This document shows positions 1-4,448 of a DNA stretch of 26,430 nt, one piece after another; positions within the stretch are counted from its first letter, which is position 1, and each line of letters begins with the position of its first letter. The translations under genes were made by a program, and so were the position numbers. The stretch comes from a virus, in the IMG/VR virus record IMGVR_UViG_3300027503_000053, positions 1 through 26,430 of that record; one strand, given 5' to 3'. Under the pieces are notes generated by a model that was not told the origin of the DNA, did not search any database, and was given only the letters and a program-made list of their open reading frames with translations.

Positions 1-272
1 AAGTTCTTGGTCATGTTTGGGGTGATTCTTTGGAGGATGATGGCTTCTGCGACCTCCTGTTTGGTGGTGAGTTTGAGAGACTCGATGATCTTGAGGCATC
101 GTTTGGGCATTCCGTGGGTCCAGACGGACTCGATCTTGGACCGCATTTCTTTGGAGTGGATGATCTGGTGGATGCGTTGGCGTGAGACTCCGAGTTGTTG
201 GCCGATGGCATTCATGGTGAGTCCTTGGGCTCGGAGTTCTTGGACTTTCTCCATTGCGTATTCGAGTTTCAT
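1..272 (-). CDS. Small helix-turn-helix protein (partial, runs off left edge)
   Basis: The frame opens at an ATG that overlaps the upstream stop as ATGA and stays open to the window edge, so the C-terminus is missing. It begins MKLEYAMEKVQELRAQGLT and holds a clear helix-turn-helix at about residues 19-40 (LTMNAIGQQLGVSRQRIHQI), like sigma-70 region 4 or resolvase-type HTHs. The following segment (about residues 42-90) is basic and helical. A DNA-binding or regulatory role is inferred from the HTH alone. It is the last gene seen in the small-gene array and is translationally coupled to the Cys-rich gene before it. Target and function are unknown. Confidence 0.75.
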   Translation of the reverse strand, partial: MKLEYAMEKVQELRAQGLTMNAIGQQLGVSRQRIHQIIHSKEMRSKIESVWTHGMPKRCLKIIESLKLTTKQEVAEAIILQRITPNMTKN

Positions 273-496
273 TGAAGTGGTGTGAGTATTGCGCGGTATC
301 GTTTGTTGGCTTTGTGGCATTGGACGCACAGGCCGGATTCCTTTTGGCATCCACAGCCCAAGCAGTTGGCCAATTCGTGACAGAGTTCTTTCCATTGATT
401 ATTTGGTTCGTTGTTTGTTTTTGACTGACCAGACGTAGTAGACTGAGACCCCGTGTCGTTTTGCGAGTTCCCGGTAGTTTGCCTTGGTTTTGTCAT
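269..496 (-). CDS. Small Cys-rich (zinc-binding?) protein
   Basis: 75 residues. The C-terminal half has closely spaced cysteines (CLGCGC, then CVQCHKANKRYR), a pattern expected of a structural zinc site. The N-terminal 33 residues are low-complexity (Thr, Gln, Asn, Ser) and overlap the preceding HTH-like gene by 98 bases in another frame. The true start may therefore lie further in, although no other in-frame ATG or GTG is present; a TTG lies before ANCLGC. AAGG sits about 9 bases before the ATG. The stop overlaps the next ATG as ATGA. The C-terminal half looks genuine; the start is uncertain. Confidence 0.55.
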   Translation of the reverse strand: MTKPRQTTGNSQNDTGSQSTTSGQSKTNNEPNNQWKELCHELANCLGCGCQKESGLCVQCHKANKRYRAILTPLQ

Positions 497-644
497 TGAG
501 GATTGCCTTGGTGATTGCTGGGTCGATTTTACGACCGGGGTAGATGTGGTGTTTGGGTTTGGGTGGGTCTGGCATCACTTGGGTTCCCAGCATCTTGGCG
601 ATCTGGTCCTTGGTGAGTCCGATGGATTTGAGTGTTGAGTTCAC
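399..644 (-). CDS. Small helix-turn-helix-like protein
   Basis: 81 residues from a GTG start. A candidate HTH lies at about residues 53-76 (ANYRELAKRHGVSVYYVWSV), typical of small phage DNA-binding proteins that read 'x-E-L-A-x-x-x-G-V-S-x-x-x-V'. A proline-rich linker (PDPPKPKHHIYPGR) precedes it. The GTG lies inside the preceding gene, at the point where that gene's conserved ERELN motif is encoded, and has only a weak Shine-Dalgarno (TGGA). The two genes overlap by 116 bases out of frame. DNA binding is inferred; the target is unknown. Confidence 0.6.
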   Translation of the reverse strand: MNSTLKSIGLTKDQIAKMLGTQVMPDPPKPKHHIYPGRKIDPAITKAILNDKTKANYRELAKRHGVSVYYVWSVKNKQRTK

Positions 645-750
645 GTTCCAGTTGTCGTGCGAAGTCTGGCCATAGGGCTATTCGGTTTTTGAGCCAGGAC
701 TCGACGTAGGCGTCGGTTCTTGGAGTACGAAGTAGAAGTTGTTCTGCCAT
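529..750 (-). CDS. Paralogue of the TPRTDA/LERELN small coiled-coil family, overlapped at both ends
   Basis: 73 residues. The first 39 match the family found four more times to the right: RTPRTDAYVE at residues 8-17 and ARQLERELN at 31-39. The family's IKRLEE coiled coil and KEAKP tail are missing. After ERELN the frame continues with 34 basic, Pro/Thr/Gln-rich residues that look like the shadow of the downstream HTH-like gene. It also overlaps the preceding gene by 73 bases. No good Shine-Dalgarno precedes the ATG. The match to the family motif supports real coding at least to residue 39. It may be a truncated or decaying family member. Confidence 0.5.
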   Translation of the reverse strand: MAEQLLLRTPRTDAYVESWLKNRIALWPDFARQLERELNTQIHRTHQGPDRQDAGNPSDARPTQTQTPHLPRS

Positions 751-902
751 GATGAGTTGAGTTCGTTGTAGGTGTTGTTCTTGATCTTCCAGGTGCGAGG
801 GTTTCGTTTTGCGCCTGTGTGGGCGCAGACGATGAGTACGTCGAGGTCTTTGATGGGAGTGTTTCTGTGTGGGTGATCGAGTGGTAGTTCGTTGAGTTTC
901 AT
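678..902 (-). CDS. Small phage protein of unknown function
   Basis: 74 residues, beginning MKLNELPLDHPHRNTPIKDL. The start ATG overlaps the upstream stop (ATGA). The protein is soluble, mixed alpha/beta in appearance, without Cys clusters or membrane segments. It contains a compact VLIVCAHTG strand-turn and a C-terminal tail rich in Pro, Thr and Ser that overlaps the next gene in another frame. I recognise no domain. Coupling to its neighbours shows it belongs to the small-gene operon. Confidence 0.6.
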   Translation of the reverse strand: MKLNELPLDHPHRNTPIKDLDVLIVCAHTGAKRNPRTWKIKNNTYNELNSSWQNNFYFVLQEPTPTSSPGSKTE

Positions 903-1108
903 GGTTGCTCTGAGAGTTCCCTGATGATCTTGGCCCGCTTCTGGCCGTTGGATTTGACGATGAGTTGGAGGATGACGATTGGATCGACCGTTGAAACGTG
1001 CTTCCAGTACGGTCTGGCTGCATCGAGTTCCCGTGCGCGGTCGATGTCCACCACAAGCACTTCGCTGGTCATTCTGTGCTTGTAGACGAAGGCAACGGAC
1101 AGGCTCAC
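899..1108 (-). CDS. Small hypothetical protein
   Basis: 69 residues from a GTG whose last bases form the TGA of the preceding gene (GTGA). A strong AGGAGG lies just upstream, encoded by the preceding gene's glutamate-rich tail. The protein starts VSLSVAFVYKHR and has alternating hydrophobic strands (EVLVVDID, PIVILQLIV) and a basic C-terminal helix. No domain is recognised. The good ribosome binding site and stop/start overlap support expression. Confidence 0.65.
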   Translation of the reverse strand: MSLSVAFVYKHRMTSEVLVVDIDRARELDAARPYWKHVSTVDPIVILQLIVKSNGQKRAKIIRELSEQP

Positions 1109-1299
1109 AATTCCTCCTCCTCCTGCCAGCGTTCCAGCCCGTCTGGTCTGGTTGTCTCCAGCCCCAGCCGGATCAGGTGTCTGATGCGGTCGTCGCGCTT
1201 CCCTATCTTCTGCCGGAGGTATTCGTTGACGGCCTTGAGTTCCCGAACCTCCTGCTCCAGATTTGAGAGATGGGATGGCGTTGTGTGTTCCTTGCTCAT
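1105..1299 (-). CDS. Small coiled-coil protein
   Basis: 64 residues from an ATG overlapping the preceding stop (ATGA). Residues 12-46 (LSNLEQEVRELKAVNEYL and onward) have regular heptad spacing of Leu/Val/Ile and many charged residues, so a short coiled coil is likely. The C-terminus is very acidic (WQEEEEL), and those codons also supply the purine-rich ribosome binding site of the next gene. The coiled coil resembles in style, but not in motif, the LERELN/IKRLEE family upstream. A longer in-frame ORF to 1545 exists but overlaps two supported genes. Confidence 0.7.
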   Translation of the reverse strand: MSKEHTTPSHLSNLEQEVRELKAVNEYLRQKIGKRDDRIRHLIRLGLETTRPDGLERWQEEEEL

Positions 1300-1406
1300 G
1301 GTTTGATTCTCTCTCGGTGTTTGCAGATGGTGCAGATCCAGCTTTTGCCGCTCTTTGATAGGCGGCAGGATCGGAGACATTTCCGACATTGCATGGATTG
1401 ATTCAC
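1296..1406 (-). CDS. 36-residue zinc-ribbon microprotein
   Basis: A very short gene starting at GTG inside junction repeat J1, with AAGGAGG seven bases upstream and a GTGA overlap. It encodes VNQSMQCRKCLRSCRLSKSG, continuing to CTICKHRERIKP. The two CxxC pairs (Cys7/Cys10 and Cys25/Cys28) are spaced as in a classical zinc ribbon, and the protein is strongly basic. The stop overlaps the next ATG as ATGA. The perfect ribosome binding site, both overlaps and the paired cysteines make it credible despite its size. A nucleic-acid or protein-binding role is a guess. Confidence 0.7.
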   Translation of the reverse strand: MNQSMQCRKCLRSCRLSKSGKSWICTICKHRERIKP

Positions 1407-1630
1407 GGCTTGGCCTCCTTGGCTTTGTGCCAGATTCCTCTCCTGTTGTAGATGTCACTTTCTTCGACAAGTTCTTCGGCAAGCTCCTCCAGCCGCTTGA
1501 TGCGGTCATTCGCTGCGTTGAGTTCAAGCTCAAGTTTTCGTGCATCTGCTAGACTTACAACGGAGTGGGTTCCACCTGCTCCGTCTTCAGCCAGCCATTG
1601 AACGGCATCCATTCTCGGCGTATCGCTCAC
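1403..1630 (-). CDS. TPRxDA/ELN-IKRLEE family small coiled-coil protein, copy 1
   Basis: 75 residues from GTG, with AAGGGGGAG upstream and a GTGA overlap. The order is: N-terminal motif SDTPRMDAVQ; a variable stretch containing GAGGTHSVVSLADARK; the shared coiled coil LELELNAANDRIKRLEELAE; a short tail; and C-terminal AKEAKP, which is encoded by junction repeat J1. The two ends and the coiled coil match the paralogues at 1833-2072 and 2883-3128, while the middle differs. Function is unknown. Dimerisation through the coiled coil is likely. The ORF can be extended to 1711 but that part lies inside the preceding gene. Confidence 0.75.
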   Translation of the reverse strand: MSDTPRMDAVQWLAEDGAGGTHSVVSLADARKLELELNAANDRIKRLEELAEELVEESDIYNRRGIWHKAKEAKP

Positions 1631-1836
1631 GGCTTCTCCCCCTTGGCTTGGGTGTGATAGGTGATGCTGAAAGATGCGTAGAGAATGAACACTTTGCCAC
1701 ACCCACCGCATTCACGATTCGAAGGGTCTTCGTTGGCATCACCATCGCAAGCATCTGCTTGGCATGTGTGGCCACAATGCGGACAGATAATGTAGCAGTC
1801 ATCCATCTGATCGCCGGGTTCAAAGTCACTGCTCAC
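1627..1836 (-). CDS. Small zinc-ribbon protein
   Basis: 69 residues from a GTG in junction repeat J3, with AAGGAGG and a seven-base spacer. Its cysteines form a likely zinc ribbon: CPHCGHTC at about residues 18-25, then Cys30, then CGGCGK at about 43-48. The segment between is acidic (DACDGDANEDPSNRE). The protein ends AKGEKP, a variant of the KEAKP tail found across the array, showing that it sits in the same cassette framework although its body is unrelated to the coiled-coil family. Function unknown; such ribbons often bind nucleic acid or protein partners. Confidence 0.75.
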   Translation of the reverse strand: MSSDFEPGDQMDDCYIICPHCGHTCQADACDGDANEDPSNRECGGCGKVFILYASFSITYHTQAKGEKP

Positions 1837-2072
1837 GGCTTGGCCTCCTTGGCATTGGCCCATCCGACTGAATGCAATCCAATATGGTCCATGCATTCAT
1901 CGCAGCATCCGAGAGCCGCTTGCCTTAAAGCATCCCCAGCCTCCTCCAGCCGCTTGATGCGGGCCTTTGCTTCGTTCAACTCGTACTCCATCCGAGTGCA
2001 TTCTTCCGCCATTGCCATGTGATGGCAGACATCTTTTAGACGGGCTGCGTCAGTCCTAGGGTAGTTGCTCAC
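1833..2072 (-). CDS. TPRxDA/ELN-IKRLEE family small coiled-coil protein, copy 2
   Basis: 79 residues from a GTG in junction repeat J4 (AAGGAGG, seven-base spacer, GTGA). It opens SNYPRTDAARLKD, has a Cys/His-containing variable part (CHHMAMAEECTRM), then the shared coiled coil YELNEAKARIKRLEEAGD, then a second variable part (CCDECMDHIGLHS) and ends NAKEAKP. The 18-base stretch coding for IKRLEE is identical to that in copies 1 and 3. The CxxC pairs in the variable parts could bind a metal. Function unknown. Confidence 0.75.
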   Translation of the reverse strand: MSNYPRTDAARLKDVCHHMAMAEECTRMEYELNEAKARIKRLEEAGDALRQAALGCCDECMDHIGLHSVGWANAKEAKP

Positions 2073-2287
2073 GGCTTCGCCTCCTTCTCCTCCCACAGCA
2101 GAAGATCAGCGCGGAGTGCGTCGTTTTCTTTCTCCAGCCGATTTATTTTTCGCAGCAAACCGTTCAATTCACGGACTATTGATATTGGAGAAATGTCTTT
2201 GAGCATTCTTGGATGCACTGGGCAGATAATTGAAAACCCATGTCTAGGAGGACAGTTTGGGTACATCTCAATACGATAATACGTCAC
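2069..2287 (-). CDS. Small coiled-coil protein, divergent array member
   Basis: 72 residues from a GTG in junction repeat J5, with AAGGAGG seven bases upstream and a GTGA overlap. The N-terminal half (VTYYRIEMYPNCPPRHGF and on) does not match the family, but residues 40-65 (IVRELNGLLRKINRLEKEND) align with the ELN..IKRLEE coiled coil, and the protein ends EKEAKP. It may be a hybrid: a family C-terminal half joined to a different N-terminal half. Function unknown. Confidence 0.7.
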   Translation of the reverse strand: MTYYRIEMYPNCPPRHGFSIICPVHPRMLKDISPISIVRELNGLLRKINRLEKENDALRADLLLWEEKEAKP

Positions 2288-2886
2288 GACTCGGCCTCCT
2301 TTTTGAAGTTTGGTTTGGTGTTGTTGCGTAGCCATTCTGATTGATCAGCCCAAGCCTTAGCCAAGGCAGCATCCCTAGCCCAAGCCGCAGCCTTAGCCGC
2401 ATCCCAAGCCGCAGCTCCAGCCGCAGCCCTAGCCGCAGCTCCAGCCGCAGCCAAAGCCGCAGCTCCAGCCGCAGCCAAAGCCGCAGCCCTAGCCGCATCC
2501 CTAGCCGCAGCTCCAGCCGCATCCCTAGCCGCATCCCAAGCCGCATCCCTAGCCGCATCCCTAGCCGCATCCCTAGCCGCATCCCAAGCCTCGGCTAATT
2601 CGGCGTCCGTAGCCCGTCCGCGCGCATACCGCTCTGCGACATCCAGCGCGGCAATGCTTCTCGCATCTGTCATCAGATGCTGCACTTGTCGAGCTGACCA
2701 AACCGCGAACAGTCTTAGATCATTGTCCGTGAGGACTCCGTTGCGTGTTGCGACCCAAATCAACCATTCGGGTTTCAGATTCGTCCACGCATCTTGCATG
2801 GAAACACAGTTTTCCAATGCCCATTTACGGCCACCTTCACAAGCATAATACTTGTCACAGAACTCTTGTATTGTCATGTCACTCAC
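2284..2886 (-). CDS. Imm5-like putative immunity-type protein with alanine-rich tetrad repeats
   Basis: 200 residues from a GTG in junction repeat J6 (AAGGAGG, seven-base spacer); an ATG lies three codons in. Residues 1-100 (WALENCVSMQDAW, then WLIWVATRNGVL, then RSIAALDVAERYARGRAT) resemble the Imm5-like 'putative immunity protein' domain found in many bacteria and phages, from memory and unverified. Residues 100-180 are degenerate four-residue repeats of the DAAR/GAAA type, predicted to be one long alanine-rich helix, encoded by a 12-base tandem repeat. The tail ends KKEAES rather than KEAKP but keeps the junction sequence. Immunity or host-interaction function is inference only. Confidence 0.7.
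   Translation of the reverse strand: MSDMTIQEFCDKYYACEGGRKWALENCVSMQDAWTNLKPEWLIWVATRNGVLTDNDLRLFAVWSARQVQHLMTDARSIAALDVAERYARGRATDAELAEAWDAARDAARDAARDAAWDAARDAAGAAARDAARAAALAAAGAAALAAAGAAARAAAGAAAWDAAKAAAWARDAALAKAWADQSEWLRNNTKPNFKKEAES
2345..2590 (-). repeat. Degenerate 12-bp tandem repeat coding for alanine tetrads
   Basis: About twenty imperfect copies of a 12-bp unit (plus-strand AGCCGCATCCCT and variants such as AGCCGCAGCTCC) lie in tandem. Copies near 2520-2590 are almost identical; those near 2345-2400 have diverged, which suggests recent expansion from one end. In the coding frame each unit gives four residues (DAAR, DAAW, GAAA, LAAA). The multiple-of-three unit keeps the frame whatever the copy number. 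Confidence 0.85.
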
Positions 2887-3128
2887 GGCTTGTCCTCCTT
2901 GGCTTTGTTCAGTTCATCCAGCGCATCTCCAAGAACAGTTCCGCTCCAATCTTGGATGCTGTGTGCTGCATCATCGACTCTCTGCCCCGCCTCCTCCAGC
3001 CGCTTGATCTTGGCGTTCGCTGCGTTGAGTTCGCGTTCTAACTTTGCAGCGTCTTTTATTCGGACGAACTCCTCATCCGTCCCAAAGCAAAACTTCATCA
3101 TTGCATCAACCATAGGCGTGTCTCTCAC
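2883..3128 (-). CDS. TPRxDA/ELN-IKRLEE family small coiled-coil protein, copy 3
   Basis: 81 residues from a GTG in junction repeat J7, with AAGGAGG and a seven-base spacer, overlapping the preceding stop as GTGA. It begins RDTPMVDAMMKF, continues with a variable stretch (GTDEEFVRIKDAA), then the coiled coil LERELNAANAKIKRLEEAGQ, a second variable stretch (DDAAHSIQDWSG), and ends NKAKEDKP. It is the most canonical member of the family. An ORF extension to 3164 is not needed given the strong signals at this GTG. Confidence 0.78.
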   Translation of the reverse strand: MRDTPMVDAMMKFCFGTDEEFVRIKDAAKLERELNAANAKIKRLEEAGQRVDDAAHSIQDWSGTVLGDALDELNKAKEDKP

Positions 3129-3289
3129 GGCTTGGCCTCCTTGGTTTTGTTTTTCCTTCTCCACACCGAGGTGTCGTTCTTGAATCTGTAGTTCCTAGCT
3201 GCCTTGAACGCTTGGCCCACATCGTTCTTGGTCATGTGGTAAGCACCGTCTCCGTCGGTCATTATCCTTTCCGGCGCGGTCCTTTTCAT
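3125..3289 (-). CDS. Small basic protein at the head of the cassette array
   Basis: 54 residues starting at an ATG that overlaps the stop of the RuvC-like gene (ATGA). It is basic (MKRTAPERIMTDGDGAYHMT, then RNYRFKNDTSVWRRKNKT) and ends KEAKP, encoded by junction repeat J7. This is the first gene whose C-terminus supplies the junction sequence, so it marks the boundary between the DNA-metabolism genes and the array. No domain recognised. Confidence 0.68.
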   Translation of the reverse strand: MKRTAPERIMTDGDGAYHMTKNDVGQAFKAARNYRFKNDTSVWRRKNKTKEAKP

Positions 3290-3741
3290 CGGTGTCCTCC
3301 GGTTGCGTAGTGGAGGATCAGCAGGGCATCGCAGTTGCCGAGTGTGACATCCAGATGGGGGTAGAGTTCCTGGGCCTTGGCCTTGAGCTTACGCTTCCAT
3401 TCTGGGCCGGTGGCGCAGGACTTCCTGCCGCCGAGTCCGAGTGGTTCCTGCCAGACTCGTGGCTCGACGCGGTGGAGTGCGTAGCCTTGAGAGTAGGCCA
3501 GTCCTTGGACGATGCCGTAGTTCTCGTGGAGAGTGGCGACGGCTGCTGCTGGGGTGAGTTTGCTAACAAACTTCGGCACCTTCTCGATCCAGATGTGTGA
3601 GTCTGAGAGTTTGATGTCCATGAGGAGTTCGTGGATGTCCGGCACGGATTCCGGCATGGGGAAAAGGAGGATCCTGTCTTGGGTTTTGACTGCGAACCCG
3701 CCGTTCACGCCGGGGTCACAGGCTACGATTGTTTGGTTCAT
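3286..3741 (-). CDS. RuvC-like Holliday junction resolvase
   Basis: 151 residues, the usual length for phage RuvC-type resolvases of the RNase H fold. The expected acidic residues are visible: Asp9 in IVACDPGVNGGFA (first strand), Glu53 in IWIEKVPKF, and Asp138 in GNCDALLILHY. Such enzymes cut four-way DNA junctions made during recombination and replication before packaging. It lies next to recombination and helicase genes, seven bases after the nuclease gene, and its stop overlaps the next ATG. The family is clear. Whether it acts on Holliday junctions or other branched DNA is not shown by the sequence. Confidence 0.85.
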   Translation of the reverse strand: MNQTIVACDPGVNGGFAVKTQDRILLFPMPESVPDIHELLMDIKLSDSHIWIEKVPKFVSKLTPAAAVATLHENYGIVQGLAYSQGYALHRVEPRVWQEPLGLGGRKSCATGPEWKRKLKAKAQELYPHLDVTLGNCDALLILHYATGGHR

Positions 3742-3748
3742 TGGTTGG

Positions 3749-4333
3749 TTATTGCTTAGGGTTCCATCGTGTCCGATTGCTGGCTTCTCGCCATAGCATC
3801 GTTATTTCTTCTTGTGTTACCGGGAAACTACCGAAACTGCCTCCGTCGTGGCCTCCGCTGATGCGGTCCATAAAGCTCATTCCGCTATGGCAGAAACCGA
3901 TGCGACCATTGGGACCCTCATTTTCGTAACGAGACATTGGCGCGGTGTCCCACCAGAAGTCGTCGGGGCCTAACTTGGTTCGGCGTGAATCGTAAGGAAC
4001 CGTTTTCTCCCGAAGCCATCCAACTATTGGATAGTCGAACTCATCACCCCACATCGGCCCAAGCATTCCGACGATCAGCACCTCATCTGAGCAACCGCTT
4101 CGGTCTATCTTTTGGGCGACCTCTTCTGGGAACTTGGAGACGGGCTTTACTTCGACATAAACGATGTCCTTTCCATGAATCGCAAAGTCAGGGATCCAGC
4201 CATTGAAATCCGTGGGCTCGTATGTCCATCCCCATCTAAGCAGGTCGAACATCGCAGCCCATTTTGCCTCAAGCCGAGAACGGAAGTTGATACCGTTGTA
4301 CCTAGTTTCGATTGCTGGAATTGTTCTGTTCAT
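3749..4333 (-). CDS. PD-(D/E)XK-like phage nuclease
   Basis: 194 residues. The N-terminal half has a nuclease pattern: Glu22 in FRSRLEAKWAAMFD, Asp49 in WIPDF, and Glu61-x-Lys63 in VYVEVKP. This E...PD...ExK arrangement is common in small phage endonucleases of the restriction-enzyme fold, including T7 gp3-like and VRR-type proteins. The C-terminal half (Trp-rich, GPMWGDEFDYPIVGW) is not recognised. The start overlaps the preceding membrane-peptide gene by 32 bases. A role in resolving branched DNA or degrading host DNA is inferred. It is distinct from the RecE-like nuclease at 6053-6829. Confidence 0.75.
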   Translation of the reverse strand: MNRTIPAIETRYNGINFRSRLEAKWAAMFDLLRWGWTYEPTDFNGWIPDFAIHGKDIVYVEVKPVSKFPEEVAQKIDRSGCSDEVLIVGMLGPMWGDEFDYPIVGWLREKTVPYDSRRTKLGPDDFWWDTAPMSRYENEGPNGRIGFCHSGMSFMDRISGGHDGGSFGSFPVTQEEITMLWREASNRTRWNPKQ

Positions 4334-4448
4334 TGGTTGGTGGTTGGTTCTGGGATCTGATGGTGAGTTTGTGGCCTACGAAGACTCCGAGGAGTGTGAA
4401 GATCGGGAGGATCGCGGCCATCGAGATGATCGTGAGCGCGGTGTTCAT
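4302..4448 (-). CDS. Small single-pass membrane peptide
   Basis: 48 residues starting at an ATG that overlaps the helicase stop (ATGA). One membrane segment spans about residues 3-25 (TALTIISMAAILPIFTLLGV), followed by a short basic, Asn/Gln-rich cytoplasmic or periplasmic tail. Its end overlaps the nuclease gene by 32 bases. Placement between a helicase and a nuclease is unusual for a membrane peptide; it could be a small host-interaction or inner-membrane anchoring protein. Function unknown. Confidence 0.6.
   Translation of the reverse strand: MNTALTIISMAAILPIFTLLGVFVGHKLTIRSQNQPPTNEQNNSSNRN

Larger units (their letters stand above)
1484..3008 (-). repeat. Three dispersed copies of an 18-bp coiled-coil coding segment
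   Basis: The plus-strand sequence CTCCTCCAGCCGCTTGAT occurs at 1484-1501, 1941-1958 and 2991-3008, and the first two copies match for four further bases. It encodes the IKRLEE core of three paralogous proteins. Flanking bases coding for ELN are similar but not identical. The copies are direct repeats with the same reading frame, as expected of duplicated cassettes. Confidence 0.8.
1403..3142 (-). repeat. Seven-copy 18-bp gene-junction repeat (C-terminal codons + Shine-Dalgarno + GTGA)
   Basis: Near-copies of AAGGAGGCCAAGCCGTGA (minus strand) lie at 1403-1420, 1627-1644, 1833-1850, 2069-2086, 2284-2301, 2883-2900 and 3125-3142. Each encodes the end of the upstream protein (KEAKP, KGEKP, KEDKP or KEAES), contains the ribosome binding site AAGGAGG with a constant seven-base spacer, and carries the overlapping GTGA stop/start. 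The copies at 1403, 1833 and 3125 are identical over the 18 bases. The copy at 1627 has a G insertion-like change (AAGGGGGAG), and that at 2284 has CCGAGTC in the spacer. Confidence 0.85.

Noticed and set aside
11-211. 66-residue minus-strand frame at the left edge
   Set aside because: Ser/Pro-rich shadow of the HTH gene at 1-272, which has the stop/start overlap and the domain.
751-1056. Upstream extension of the frame ending at 529
   Set aside because: It overlaps two supported genes and is a low-complexity Ser/Arg/Thr/His shadow.
2345-2590. Possible CRISPR-like array
   Set aside because: The 12-bp units are contiguous without spacers and are in frame in a gene.
2268-2598. Open frames on both strands over the alanine-repeat region (RLGM and SPSR repeats)
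   Set aside because: The 12-bp repeat has no stop in several frames, so repetitive open frames are expected; only the DAAR frame continues into a plausible protein with a strong ribosome binding site.
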